Source of the DNA: Parasedimentitalea psychrophila | GTDB taxonomy: Bacteria; Pseudomonadota; Alphaproteobacteria; Rhodobacterales; Rhodobacteraceae | DNA: 64,000 bases | NCBI RefSeq assembly: GCF_030285785.1 | Contig: NZ_CP127247.1 | Location: 2,007,501 to 2,071,500, forward strand | Reading direction: 5' to 3' | Shown here: in pieces, positions 42,394 through 51,575 of the stretch | How the letters are laid out: each line of letters starts with the position of its first letter | Position numbering within the stretch: the first letter of the stretch is position 1 | Notes under the pieces: model-generated | What the model was told of the DNA's origin: nothing | The model's database searches: none | Seen by the model: only the letters and a program-made list of their open reading frames with translations | Made by a program: the position numbers and the translations under genes

Positions 42394-43377
42394 GTGAAGC
42401 GAGCAGAACAGGTGACTTTTGGCGGTGGCGGGCTGGACCGGGCTGCGCATCTGCGTGGTGATAGAGGCGCTCTGGCGACGGCATGGGCTGATCCGGCAGC
42501 TGCGGTTCTGCTGGTCTGGCAGGGCAAGCCATTGTCCACGCGTAGCGGCCGCGGATCGTCGCCGGATCAACTGGTTATGATCAGGCCGGACCACCCGCTG
42601 GCGGCGTCCCATCGCGAGAACTGCATATTCCTGGGCCTGGCACCAACCGGGGCGCCGCAGTTTGCTTGCGACATCAGCAGCTGGCAGCCGGATGCACTGG
42701 ATCAGGCCATGCTGGCCAGTTTTGCCGATGCCAGCGAACAACAACACCCGGATTTGCCGACCGGGCAGGTGTTTACCGAATTGCGCAGGATGATGGCATT
42801 TTTGACACCGCTAGAGGCCGAACTGGCGGCCACCGCCAATGCGGTGCTGTCCTGGCACAAAAGTCACCAGTTCTGTGCCTGCTGTGGTCAGCCCAGTCAG
42901 GTGGCGCAGGCCGGATGGCAGCGCAATTGCGCCGCCTGTAACACCTCTCATTTCCCGCGCACCGATCCGGTGGTGATCATGTTGATCACCCATGGTGATC
43001 AGGTTCTGCTTGGGCGCTCACCGGGGTGGCCCGTGGGCATGTATTCCCTGCTGGCTGGATTTGTCGAACCGGGCGAAACGCTGGAGGCCGCAGTGCGCCG
43101 CGAAGTGCTGGAAGAGGCCGGAGTGAAGGTGGGTGCCGTGACCTATCTATCCAGCCAGCCCTGGCCTTTTCCCATGTCGCTGATGTTTGGCTGCGCCGGG
43201 ATTGCACTGGGGCGTGAGCTGACTATTGACCACAGCGAGATCGAAGACGCATTATGGATCAGCCGAGCGGATATGATGACGGTGTTTGCGGGCGACCATC
43301 CGGGCATCAGGCCCACTCGGAAAGGTTCAATTGCGCATTTCTTATTGCAAAACTGGCTTGCGGATACGCTGGATTGA
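42394..43377 (+). CDS. nudC: NAD(+)/NADH pyrophosphatase (Nudix)
   Basis: A 327-residue NudC. The zinc ribbon cysteines are C161, C164, C179 and C182; the Nudix box GFVEPGETLEAAVRREVLEE lies at 222-241, and the NADH-specific SQPWPFPMS motif is at 254-262. It hydrolyses NADH to NMNH and AMP, and NudC proteins also remove NAD caps from RNA. It begins with GTG at 42394, supported by AAGGA at 42382-42386. Confidence 0.95.
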   Translation: MKRAEQVTFGGGGLDRAAHLRGDRGALATAWADPAAAVLLVWQGKPLSTRSGRGSSPDQLVMIRPDHPLAASHRENCIFLGLAPTGAPQFACDISSWQPDALDQAMLASFADASEQQHPDLPTGQVFTELRRMMAFLTPLEAELAATANAVLSWHKSHQFCACCGQPSQVAQAGWQRNCAACNTSHFPRTDPVVIMLITHGDQVLLGRSPGWPVGMYSLLAGFVEPGETLEAAVRREVLEEAGVKVGAVTYLSSQPWPFPMSLMFGCAGIALGRELTIDHSEIEDALWISRADMMTVFAGDHPGIRPTRKGSIAHFLLQNWLADTLD

Positions 43378-43437
43378 AGCGAGTAATAGTGTCGCATCTG
43401 ATGGTGCCGGTGTGACGAAGTGCTTGATGGGGATAAA

Positions 43438-43905
43438 ATGAAGTTTGTCAGTAAAGAAGATATTGAAGCCCCAATTGCCGAGGTTTTCTTGGTTGTTAGC
43501 GAATTCGAGAGTTTTGAGCGCTCGGCCATCCGTCGCGGTGTCGAGGTCCACAGAATGGGGGATGTTGCTGCCCCTGCCAGCGGCCTGGCCTGGGATGTGC
43601 AGTTTTCCTTTCGCGGCAGGTCTCGTGATATGCATCTGATTTTGAGCGACTACGAGCCGGTGACCAGACTGCGCCTGTCGGCGGACGGTGGCGGCATTGA
43701 GGGTGGTTTGGATATCGAGCTGATGCCGCTGTCGCCGCGCCGCACCCGGATGGTGGTGACACTGGATTTGACCCCCAAAACCTTGTCCGGCAGGCTATTG
43801 GTGCAGTCGTTGAAGCTGGCCAAGAGCAAGCTGACCAAACGGTTTAAGACGCGGGTTGCCGAGTTTGCCAAACTGACCGAGGAGCGGCTGGGCCGGCTGG
43901 TCTGA
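43438..43905 (+). CDS. SRPBCC family protein
   Basis: A 155-residue protein of the START/Bet v1-like SRPBCC fold: the opening MKFVSKEDIEAPIAEVFLVVSEFESFE is typical, followed by alternating beta-strands and a long C-terminal helix (about residues 120-150). These proteins bind hydrophobic ligands or act as cyclase-like enzymes; no ligand can be inferred. It follows nudC by 60 bp on the same strand. The ATG at 43438 is preferred to one 18 bp upstream. Confidence 0.8.
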   Translation: MKFVSKEDIEAPIAEVFLVVSEFESFERSAIRRGVEVHRMGDVAAPASGLAWDVQFSFRGRSRDMHLILSDYEPVTRLRLSADGGGIEGGLDIELMPLSPRRTRMVVTLDLTPKTLSGRLLVQSLKLAKSKLTKRFKTRVAEFAKLTEERLGRLV

Positions 43906-43922
43906 CCGCCTTCTGACCACCT

Positions 43923-43946
43923 GTAGGGTGCGTGCGGGCACGCACC
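43923..43946 (-). repeat. GGTGCGTGC palindromic repeat, copy C
   Basis: GTAGGGTGCGTGC, loop GG, GCACGCACC; the inverse orientation of the other copies. It lies 18 bp after the SRPBCC stop. Confidence 0.85.
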
Positions 43947-43968
43947 GTGGGCGCAGAGGCCGGTTGAA

Positions 43969-43992
43969 GGTGCGTGCAAGCACGCACCCTAC
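43969..43992 (+). repeat. GGTGCGTGC palindromic repeat, copy D
   Basis: GGTGCGTGC, loop AA, GCACGCACCCTAC. Copies C and D face each other 22 bp apart, between the 3' ends of the converging SRPBCC and pheA genes, so a larger cruciform is possible. Confidence 0.85.
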
Positions 43993-44007
43993 GCCGTCAA
44001 CAGAGGG

Positions 44008-44841
44008 TCAAAACCTGCCGTTATCGGCCGGAAAGACACCAAGGATTTCGATATTGGTGGTGAAATAGGCCAGTTCGTCCAGCGCCAGTTTGACGTTTGC
44101 GTCGTCCGGGTGGCCGTCGATATCGGCGTAAAACTGGGTCGCGGTGAACGAGCCGTCGACCATATAGCTTTCCAGTTTGGTCATGTTGACGCCATTGGTC
44201 GCAAAGCCGCCCATCGCCTTGTACAGCGCTGCCGGGATGTTGCGGACCTGGAACACAAAGCTGGTGATCATGCCGTGGGCGCCACGCCGGGTGGTGTTGG
44301 GCTCGGGGGACATGATCACAAAACGGGTGGTATTGTTGCCCTCGTCTTCGATATGGCGGGCCAGGACATTCAAGCCATAGATTTCGCCGGCCAATTCACT
44401 GGCCAGGGCCGCGTGCTGAATGTCGCCGCGTTCGGCGACCTCGCGGGCGGCGCGGGCGTTGTCGGGGCTGACCCGGCCGCGAATTTTATGTTCACTCAAA
44501 AAGCTGGCGCATTGCGGCAGCAGCACCAGATGGGAATGGGCCTGCTGGATGTCGTCCAGTGTCGCGCCGGGCACGGCGAGCAGGTTGATGTGAACCCGCA
44601 CAAAGGCCTCGTCGACGATATGCAGCCCGCTGTGTGGCAGTAAGCGATGGATGTCGGCAACCCGGCCATAGGTTGAATTCTCCACCGGTAGCATCGCCTG
44701 TTGCGCGGTGCCGTCGCGCACCGCCTCGATGGCGTCTTCAAAGGTGCGGCAGGGCAGTACCTCCAACCCGGGTCGCGCATTGCGACAGGCCTCGTGACTG
44801 TAAGAGCCAAGCTCTCCCTGGATGGCAATTTTCCCGGTCAT
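44008..44841 (-). CDS. pheA: Prephenate dehydratase
   Basis: A 277-residue stand-alone prephenate dehydratase, which makes phenylpyruvate for phenylalanine synthesis. The catalytic domain spans about residues 4-180, with the NNTTRF catalytic motif near residue 170, and an ACT domain follows for phenylalanine feedback (TSFVFQVRNIPAALYKAMGGFATNGVNMTKLESYM in two parts). There is no chorismate mutase domain. It is divergent from cycM. Confidence 0.95.
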   Translation of the reverse strand: MTGKIAIQGELGSYSHEACRNARPGLEVLPCRTFEDAIEAVRDGTAQQAMLPVENSTYGRVADIHRLLPHSGLHIVDEAFVRVHINLLAVPGATLDDIQQAHSHLVLLPQCASFLSEHKIRGRVSPDNARAAREVAERGDIQHAALASELAGEIYGLNVLARHIEDEGNNTTRFVIMSPEPNTTRRGAHGMITSFVFQVRNIPAALYKAMGGFATNGVNMTKLESYMVDGSFTATQFYADIDGHPDDANVKLALDELAYFTTNIEILGVFPADNGRF

Positions 44842-44960
44842 TTGTGCGAATTCCGTGCAAAAGATCTGATAATGGGCATTTCATCGCAGTGTCTATACCT
44901 TGCCAGTTGGCAGGGGAAGCCTTAGACACCGCTTCAGTTATATGAAATGGAAGCGCAACC

Positions 44961-45467
44961 ATGTTTGACACAATGACCATTACCAAAGCGTCCGCAGCAT
45001 TGTGCGGCACGTTGCTGGTACTCCTTTTGGGCAAATGGGCAGCAGAAGGAATTTATCACATGGAGTCTCATGGCGAGGCGTCTTATGTGATTGAAGTGGA
45101 AGAGGCCGATGAGCCGGTAGAAGTGGCGGAGGTTAGCTTTGATGAGCTGATGGGCGCGGCTGATGTTGGCAAAGGGGCCAAGGTCTTTAAGAAATGTTCC
45201 GCCTGTCATAAGCTGGAAGACGGAAAAAATTCCACCGGCCCGTATCTTTATGGTGTGGTTGGCCGTGCGGTTGGTTCCGCCGATGGCTTTGGTGGATACT
45301 CGGCGGCGATGTCTGCCTTTGGTGGCGATTGGACCCGTGAGCGTCTGGACGAATTCCTGACCAAGCCAAAGAGCGCCGTTCCTGGTACCTCCATGGGATT
45401 CTCTGGCCTGAAGAAGCAGGGCGACCGGGTGAACCTGATCGCCTATCTGGAGAGCCTGGACGGTTGA
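44961..45467 (+). CDS. cycM: Membrane-anchored cytochrome c (CycM / c552 type)
   Basis: A 168-residue cytochrome with an uncleaved N-terminal membrane anchor (about residues 8-28), an acidic linker (VIEVEEADEPVEVAEV) and a class I cytochrome c domain: heme-binding C79, C82, H83 (CSACH) and axial M145 (PGTSMGFSG). It matches Paracoccus CycM and Rhodobacter cytochrome c-y, which carry electrons from the bc1 complex to cytochrome oxidases while attached to the membrane. It would feed the cbb3 oxidase encoded later in the window. Confidence 0.92.
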   Translation: MFDTMTITKASAALCGTLLVLLLGKWAAEGIYHMESHGEASYVIEVEEADEPVEVAEVSFDELMGAADVGKGAKVFKKCSACHKLEDGKNSTGPYLYGVVGRAVGSADGFGGYSAAMSAFGGDWTRERLDEFLTKPKSAVPGTSMGFSGLKKQGDRVNLIAYLESLDG

Positions 45468-45487
45468 TCCGGATATCGTGCTAAATG

Positions 45488-45520
45488 AAAAGGCCGCTGC
45501 CAGGTGCAGCGGCCTTTTTT
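45488..45520 (+). terminator. Rho-independent terminator of cycM
   Basis: AAGGCCGCTGC and GCAGCGGCCTT pair over 11 bp around CAGGT, followed by six T residues. Confidence 0.92.
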
Positions 45521-45798
45521 CGTTGGAGACGCTGGCGCGCCGGAATAGCAGGGCAAAACAGCTGCTGAATTGGCGGCATTGTTTGAATAGCTCAGTTGCC
45601 ACGCCATAATGTGCTGCGCGGGGCCCGGCTTGGTTTTGATGCTATTCAATTTTCAGCACCGAAGGGGGGATTGAATGATTAAATGCGACCAACGCACGCG
45701 TAAATCACGGAATCTCAACTTGAATGTTACTACTCTGGGCCATTAGCTTGGAGAGGCAAGCCTGATCGAATGTGGGTCAGGCATGGAAGGATTGGCAG

Positions 45799-47712
45799 AT
45801 GAGCAAACCCCGCAGCGTCGCAGATACCCGCGTGATGGATCGCAAGATGGGGCAAAATGCTCTTGGCGTGTTGGCAATGGGGCTGATTGTGATGCTGGGT
45901 TTCACCACCCTGCTGCGCGCCGAGGAGAGAATCATCACCAGTCACGGTTTTTCTGAGTTTGGCGATTTGAAATATCCGGCGGGATTCGCTCATTTTGACT
46001 ATGTGAACCCGGATGCCCCCCGTGGCGGTGAGCTGTCTTATGGCGCGCAGGGGACCTTCGACAGTTTCAACCCCTATACCCGCAAGGGGCGCGGCGCGGC
46101 GCGCTCGACCGAGCATTTTGAATCCTTGCTGATCTCCTCCTATGATGAACCGGGATCAGCCTATGGGCTGGTAGCGGAGAGCCTTGAGTATCCGGAAAGT
46201 CAGGACTGGGTGATCTTCAACATGCGCCCCGAGGCGGTGTTCTCGGATGGCTCACCTGTCACCGCTGATGATGTGGTGTTTTCCCATAATATCCTGCTGG
46301 ATCAGGGGCTGAAATCTTATGCCGAATTTGTCCGCAAGATGATCCCAAAGGCCGAAGCGCTGAGCCCGCACCGGGTTAAGTTCTATTTTTCCCCCGATTT
46401 TCCGCGGCGTGGGATGATCAGCCAGGTTGGTGGCACGCCGATTTTCTCCAAGGCCTGGTTCGAGGCCGATCCTGAAAACCGTCGCCTGGACGAGCCGCGT
46501 CTGGATCCGGGCATTGGCTCTGGCCCCTATATGCTGGAGAGCTACGACATCAACCGGCGCGTGGTCTACAAGCGCAACCCGAACTACTGGGGCGACAAGG
46601 TCAATGTGAACATTGGCCGTTACAACTATGACAGCATCCGCATTGAGTATTTCACCGACTCCGTCGCCGCGATGGAGGGGTTTAAGTCCGGTGCTTTCAC
46701 CCTGCGTCAGGAAAACAACTCTAAAAACTGGGCCACCGCCTATGACTTTCCTGCGCTGCACGCGGGCAATGTCATCAAGGGGGATTTCTTTGACGGCAAC
46801 CCTCCGGGGGCCAGTGGCTTTGTGTTTAACCTGGACCGGCCACAGTTCAGCGACATTCGGGTGCGCGCAGCGCTTCAGTTGGGATTCAATTTTGAATGGA
46901 CCAATGAAAGCCTGCAATATGGGCTGTTCCAGCAGCGCCATTCGTTCTGGCAGGGCACTGATATGCAAGCGACAGGCCTGCCCGAGGGGCGCGAGCTGGA
47001 AATCCTGCAAAGTCTGGGTGATGCGCTGGACCCGGAGATCCTGACCAGTGAAGCCATCACCGCGCATGACTCTAGCGCCAAACGGCAAAATGACCGCCGC
47101 AATCTGCGCAAGGCGATGACGCTGCTGGACGCGGCCGGCTGGGCGGTTGGCGATGATGGCATCCGTCGCAACGCCGCAGGGGAAACCCTGAGGGTTGAGT
47201 TTTTGTCAGACCAGCCAACGCTGGACCGGATCATTCAGCCCTATGTTGATAACCTGGTGATCATGGGCATCGACGCCCACTATAACCGGATCGACAATGC
47301 ACAGTTCACCGCGCGGCGGCGCGACCGGGATTTTGACATGATGGTGGCGGGCTATCGCAGCTCTCTGCAACCCTCGACCGGGCTGTACCAGATGTATGGC
47401 GAGGACGAAGCGGCTTATTCACTGTTCAACCCGACAGGCGTGCATGGATCCGATATCGAACCGCTGATTGACAATATCATCGCGGCCACAACCACCGAAG
47501 AATTGCAGGCCAATGCGCGGGCACTGGACCGGGTGTTGCTGTCGAAACGGATCATGGTGCCGACCTGGTATCTGGGCAAATACTGGGTGGCCTATTGGGA
47601 CATGTATAAGTTCCCCGCCAACCTGCCACCTTTTGCGCTGGGCTTTGACGACCTGTGGTGGATCGACGGGGATCGCGCCGCAGCGTTGATCTCCTCCGGC
47701 GCCTTGCGGTAG
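45799..47712 (+). CDS. yejA: Extracellular solute-binding protein, YejA-like (family 5)
   Basis: A 637-residue periplasmic binding protein of the oligopeptide/dipeptide family 5 with a signal sequence (hydrophobic core about residues 19-39, cleavage near LRA-EE). The core contains GTFDSFNPYTRKGR, PEAVFSDGSPVTADDVVFS and GSGPYMLESYDINRRVVYKRNPNYW, as in YejA. It captures peptides (microcin C-like peptide nucleotides and others in E. coli) for the membrane transporter encoded next. The ATG at 45799 has GGAAGG eight bases upstream; an earlier GTG at 45772 is less likely. First gene of a four-gene operon. Confidence 0.92.
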   Translation: MSKPRSVADTRVMDRKMGQNALGVLAMGLIVMLGFTTLLRAEERIITSHGFSEFGDLKYPAGFAHFDYVNPDAPRGGELSYGAQGTFDSFNPYTRKGRGAARSTEHFESLLISSYDEPGSAYGLVAESLEYPESQDWVIFNMRPEAVFSDGSPVTADDVVFSHNILLDQGLKSYAEFVRKMIPKAEALSPHRVKFYFSPDFPRRGMISQVGGTPIFSKAWFEADPENRRLDEPRLDPGIGSGPYMLESYDINRRVVYKRNPNYWGDKVNVNIGRYNYDSIRIEYFTDSVAAMEGFKSGAFTLRQENNSKNWATAYDFPALHAGNVIKGDFFDGNPPGASGFVFNLDRPQFSDIRVRAALQLGFNFEWTNESLQYGLFQQRHSFWQGTDMQATGLPEGRELEILQSLGDALDPEILTSEAITAHDSSAKRQNDRRNLRKAMTLLDAAGWAVGDDGIRRNAAGETLRVEFLSDQPTLDRIIQPYVDNLVIMGIDAHYNRIDNAQFTARRRDRDFDMMVAGYRSSLQPSTGLYQMYGEDEAAYSLFNPTGVHGSDIEPLIDNIIAATTTEELQANARALDRVLLSKRIMVPTWYLGKYWVAYWDMYKFPANLPPFALGFDDLWWIDGDRAAALISSGALR

Positions 47713-47721
47713 GCGCGCATC

Positions 47722-48807
47722 ATGGCTGCTTATATTCTCCGCCGGTTTTTGCTGATCATCCCCACCTTGCTGGGCATTATGGTGATCAACTTTGCCCTGG
47801 TGCAATTTGTCCCTGGCGGGCCGGTGGAACAGATCATCGCCGAAATGCAGGGCGGTGGTGATGTGTTTGAGGGCTTTGCCGGTGGTGGCTCGGACGTGGA
47901 AACAATGCGCGACAGCGGCAATGACCGCTATGTCGGATCGCGCGGGTTGCCGGACGAGTTCATCAAAGAACTGGAGGAGCAGTTCGGGTTGGACAAGCCG
48001 CCGTTGCAGCGGTTCTTTATCATGCTGGGCAACTACGCCCGGTTGGACTTCGGCGAGAGCTATTTTCGCAAGATTGGCGTGCTGGAGCTGGTGATGGAGA
48101 AAATGCCGGTGTCGATCTCGCTGGGCCTGTGGTCGACGATCATTGCCTATCTGGTGTCGATCCCGCTGGGCATCCGCAAGGCGATCCGCGATGGCAGCCG
48201 GTTTGACACCTGGACCAGCGGCATGATCATTGCCGCCTATTCAATCCCCGGATTCCTGTTTGCCATCCTGCTGCTGGTGCTGTTTGCCGGCGGTTCCTAC
48301 TGGCAGGTGTTTCCATTGCGCGGGTTGACCTCGGACAACTGGGAGCAGCTCAGCCTGGTTGGCAAAGTCACCGATTATGCCTGGCACATCGCACTGCCGG
48401 TGCTGGCCTCGACCATCGCCGCCTTTGCCACCATGACGCTGCTGACCAAGAATTCGTTCCTGGATGAGATCAAGAAGCAATATGTGATCACCGCCCGCGC
48501 CAAGGGGCTGTCTGAATCCGGGGTGCTGTATGGTCATGTATTCCGCAATGCGATGCTGATCGTGATTGCCGGTTTTCCGGCGGTGTTCATTGGTGTGTTC
48601 TTCTCGGGGTCGCTGATCATCGAGACCATATTCTCGCTTGATGGCTTGGGCCGCATGGGGTTCGAGGCTGCAGTGGCGCGCGACTATCCGGTGATCTTTG
48701 GCACCCTGTTTGTGTTTGGCTTGATGAGCCTGGTGGTCGGGATCATTTCCGACCTGATGTATGTGCTGGTTGACCCGCGCATCGATTTCGAGAAGCGGGA
48801 GGGCTAA
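47722..48807 (+). CDS. yejB: Peptide ABC transporter permease, YejB-like
   Basis: A 361-residue inner-membrane permease with about six helices. The first helix is MAAYILRRFLLIIPTLLGIM, and the DppB-type membrane domain includes the EAA-like loop ITARAKGLSESGVLYGHVFRNAML (two parts). The long periplasmic segment between helices 1 and 2 (about residues 40-110) is characteristic of YejB. It starts 9 bp after yejA and abuts yejE. Confidence 0.93.
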   Translation: MAAYILRRFLLIIPTLLGIMVINFALVQFVPGGPVEQIIAEMQGGGDVFEGFAGGGSDVETMRDSGNDRYVGSRGLPDEFIKELEEQFGLDKPPLQRFFIMLGNYARLDFGESYFRKIGVLELVMEKMPVSISLGLWSTIIAYLVSIPLGIRKAIRDGSRFDTWTSGMIIAAYSIPGFLFAILLLVLFAGGSYWQVFPLRGLTSDNWEQLSLVGKVTDYAWHIALPVLASTIAAFATMTLLTKNSFLDEIKKQYVITARAKGLSESGVLYGHVFRNAMLIVIAGFPAVFIGVFFSGSLIIETIFSLDGLGRMGFEAAVARDYPVIFGTLFVFGLMSLVVGIISDLMYVLVDPRIDFEKREG

Positions 48808-49914
48808 ATGGCACTGTCTCCACTGAACCAGCGTCGCTGGCGCAATTTTCGCCGCAACAACCGCGCCTACTGGTCGCTGATCCTTTTCTCGGTGCTGTTT
48901 GGCATTACGCTCTGTGCCGAGTTTATCGCCAATGACAAACCAATCCTGGTCAGCTATCGCGGTGAGCTTTTCGCGCCGGTGTTCAACTTCTATCCCGAAA
49001 CCGCCTTTGGTGGTGATTTCCAGACCGAGGCGATTTATCGCGACCCCGAGGTCGAATGCCTGATTGTTTCGGGCGGGATCGAGGACTGTTTTGATGAGCC
49101 TGAGGCGATCATCGCGGAGATTGATGCAGGCAGCTACCAGGCCGATGGTTTTGCGCAGGGCTGGACCCTGTGGCCGCTGATCCCCTATTCCTATAACACC
49201 ACCGTTGACCGCCCCGGGGCAGCGCCGCTGCCGCCCAATGGGCAGAACTGGTTGGGCACCGACGACACCAAACGTGATGTGCTGGCGCGGGTGATCCACG
49301 GCTTTCGCCTGTCGATCCTGTTCACCCTGATGGTCACCGGTGCCGCCTCGGTTCTGGGTATTCTTGCTGGCGCGGTGCAGGGGTATTTCGGCGGCTGGAC
49401 CGATCTGGTGTTCCAGCGGGTGATCGAGATCTGGAGCGCCACGCCGCAGCTCTATGTGATCATCATCCTGTTCGCCATTCTGGGCCGCAGTTTCTGGCTG
49501 CTGGTCGGGTTGATGATCCTGTTTGGCTGGACCGGGCTGGTGGGCGTGGTGCGCGCGGAATTCCTGCGCGCCCGCAACCTGGAATATGTCCGCGCCGCCA
49601 AGGCGCTGGGGGTGGGCAATGTGACCATCATGTTCCGTCACATGCTGCCCAATGCGATGGTGGCAACCCTGACCTTCATGCCGTTTATCGTCACTGGCAC
49701 CATCGGAACGCTGGCCGGGCTCGACTTTCTGGGCTTTGGGTTGCCGTCCTCGGCGCCGTCGCTGGGAGAGCTGACGCTGCAGGCCAAGCAGAACCTCGAG
49801 GCCCCCTGGCTGGCCTTCACCGCGTTCTTTACCTTTGCCATCATGCTGTCGCTGCTGGTCTTCATCTTTGAAGGCCTGCGGGATGCATTTGACCCCCGAA
49901 AGACCTTCTCATGA
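48808..49914 (+). CDS. yejE: Peptide ABC transporter permease, YejE-like
   Basis: A 368-residue DppC-type permease. A cytoplasmic start SPLNQRRWRNFRRNNRAYWS precedes the first helix; then a long periplasmic insert (about residues 45-140), and the C-terminal five-helix domain with the EAA loop LEYVRAAKALGVGNVTIMFRHMLPN (two parts). It pairs with YejB. Start immediately follows the yejB stop; end overlaps yejF by four bases. Confidence 0.93.
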   Translation: MALSPLNQRRWRNFRRNNRAYWSLILFSVLFGITLCAEFIANDKPILVSYRGELFAPVFNFYPETAFGGDFQTEAIYRDPEVECLIVSGGIEDCFDEPEAIIAEIDAGSYQADGFAQGWTLWPLIPYSYNTTVDRPGAAPLPPNGQNWLGTDDTKRDVLARVIHGFRLSILFTLMVTGAASVLGILAGAVQGYFGGWTDLVFQRVIEIWSATPQLYVIIILFAILGRSFWLLVGLMILFGWTGLVGVVRAEFLRARNLEYVRAAKALGVGNVTIMFRHMLPNAMVATLTFMPFIVTGTIGTLAGLDFLGFGLPSSAPSLGELTLQAKQNLEAPWLAFTAFFTFAIMLSLLVFIFEGLRDAFDPRKTFS

Positions 49915-51491
49915 GCGCGCTTTTGCAAGTGAACAACCTGCGTGTTTCTTTTCGTCAGGACGGTAAGACCACGATGGCGGTAAAAGGCGTGTCCTTTACC
50001 GTGGACCGCGGTGAAACCGTGGCGCTGGTGGGCGAGAGCGGCTCGGGCAAATCCGTCACCGCGCTGTCTACGGTGTCACTGCTGGGCGACAGCGCGATGG
50101 TTGAGGGCTCGGTTCTATACGACGGTCAGGAAATGATCGGTGCCGATGCGCAGCAACTGATGCAGGTGCGGGGCAATGATATCAGCTTTATCTTCCAAGA
50201 GCCGATGACCTCTCTCAACCCGTTGCACACCATTGAAAAGCAGCTGGCGGAATCGCTGGCGCTGCATCAGGGGCTGGCGGGTGCGGCAGCGCGGGTGCTG
50301 ATCCTGGAGCTGCTGAACAAGGTGGGCATTCGCGACGCCGAGGAGCGTCTGGGCGCCTATCCGCATCAATTGTCCGGCGGTCAGCGGCAGCGCATCATGA
50401 TCGCGATGGCACTGGCCAACAGGCCCGATATCCTGATCGCGGATGAACCGACAACGGCACTGGATGTGACCATTCAGGCGCAGATCCTCGACCTGCTGGG
50501 AGAGTTGAAGACCAGCGAGGGCATGGGGTTGTTGTTCATCACCCATGATCTGAACATCGTGCGCCGTATTGCCGACAAGGTCTGCGTGATGAAAGACGGC
50601 GAGATCGTCGAGGCCGGCCCCACGGCCGAGATATTTGACGCGCCACAGCACCCCTATACCCAGATGCTGCTGGCGGCTGAGCCGACCGGCTATCCTGATC
50701 CGGTGCCCGAGAACGCCGCCGAGTTGATCCGCACCGACGATCTGAAGGTCTGGTTCCCGATCCAGCGCGGATTGCTGAAACGCACCGTCGGTCACATCAA
50801 GGCGGTCAATCCTTCGTCGATCGCGGTACGGGCCGGCGAGACGCTGGGCATTGTTGGCGAAAGCGGCTCTGGCAAGACCACAATGGCGCTGGCGGTGATG
50901 CGGCTGATCGCTTCTGAGGGCGGGGTGAGCTTTCACGGTGACGACCTGCGTAAATATTCCACACGGGATCTGCGACAGCTGCGCAAGGATATGCAGATCG
51001 TGTTTCAGGATCCGTTTGGGTCGCTGTCGCCCCGGATGACCTGTGCGCAGATCATCGCCGAAGGGGTAGCGATTCACAGGATCGAGCCGGACCGCGAGCC
51101 GCGTGATCTGGTGGCTGAGGTAATGCGTGAGGTGGGGTTGGACCCGGCCGCGATGGATCGCTATCCGCATGAGTTCTCGGGCGGTCAGCGCCAGCGTATC
51201 GCCATTGCCCGCGCTATGGTGCTGCGCCCCAAACTGGTGGTTCTGGACGAGCCGACCTCGGCGCTGGATATGACGGTGCAGGTGCAGATCGTCGATCTGC
51301 TGCGCGATTTGCAACGTCGCTACGGGCTGGCCTATCTGTTCATCTCGCATGATCTGAACGTGGTGCGGGCGATGTCGCACAAAGTGATTGTGATGAAGCA
51401 GGGCGATGTCGTCGAGGCGGGCTCTGCCGAGGACATCTTTGTCAATCCGCAACACCAATATACCCGCACACTACTGGCCGCGGCGCGGTAA
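49911..51491 (+). CDS. yejF: Peptide ABC transporter ATP-binding protein, YejF-like (duplicated NBD)
   Basis: A 526-residue protein with two complete ABC nucleotide-binding domains. Each has Walker A GESGSGKS/GESGSGKT, a signature LSGGQRQRI or FSGGQRQRI, and a Walker B aspartate-glutamate pair (LIADEPT, VVLDEPT). It powers uptake through YejBE. The end coincides with a strong hairpin between it and hemN. Confidence 0.95.
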   Translation: MSALLQVNNLRVSFRQDGKTTMAVKGVSFTVDRGETVALVGESGSGKSVTALSTVSLLGDSAMVEGSVLYDGQEMIGADAQQLMQVRGNDISFIFQEPMTSLNPLHTIEKQLAESLALHQGLAGAAARVLILELLNKVGIRDAEERLGAYPHQLSGGQRQRIMIAMALANRPDILIADEPTTALDVTIQAQILDLLGELKTSEGMGLLFITHDLNIVRRIADKVCVMKDGEIVEAGPTAEIFDAPQHPYTQMLLAAEPTGYPDPVPENAAELIRTDDLKVWFPIQRGLLKRTVGHIKAVNPSSIAVRAGETLGIVGESGSGKTTMALAVMRLIASEGGVSFHGDDLRKYSTRDLRQLRKDMQIVFQDPFGSLSPRMTCAQIIAEGVAIHRIEPDREPRDLVAEVMREVGLDPAAMDRYPHEFSGGQRQRIAIARAMVLRPKLVVLDEPTSALDMTVQVQIVDLLRDLQRRYGLAYLFISHDLNVVRAMSHKVIVMKQGDVVEAGSAEDIFVNPQHQYTRTLLAAAR

Positions 51492-51518
51492 AAGCCTAGG
51501 TTTTCTGGATGGTAAATG

Positions 51519-51557
51519 CACCATAGGCCCGACGTTGCTGCCGGGCCTATGGTGTTT
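51519..51557. terminator. Bidirectional terminator between yejF and hemN
   Basis: CACCATAGGCCCG and CGGGCCTATGGTG form a 13-bp perfect stem with a 10-base loop. TTT follows on the plus strand. The flanking genes converge. Confidence 0.75.
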
Positions 51558-51575
51558 GTGCTATAGGCAATTCTC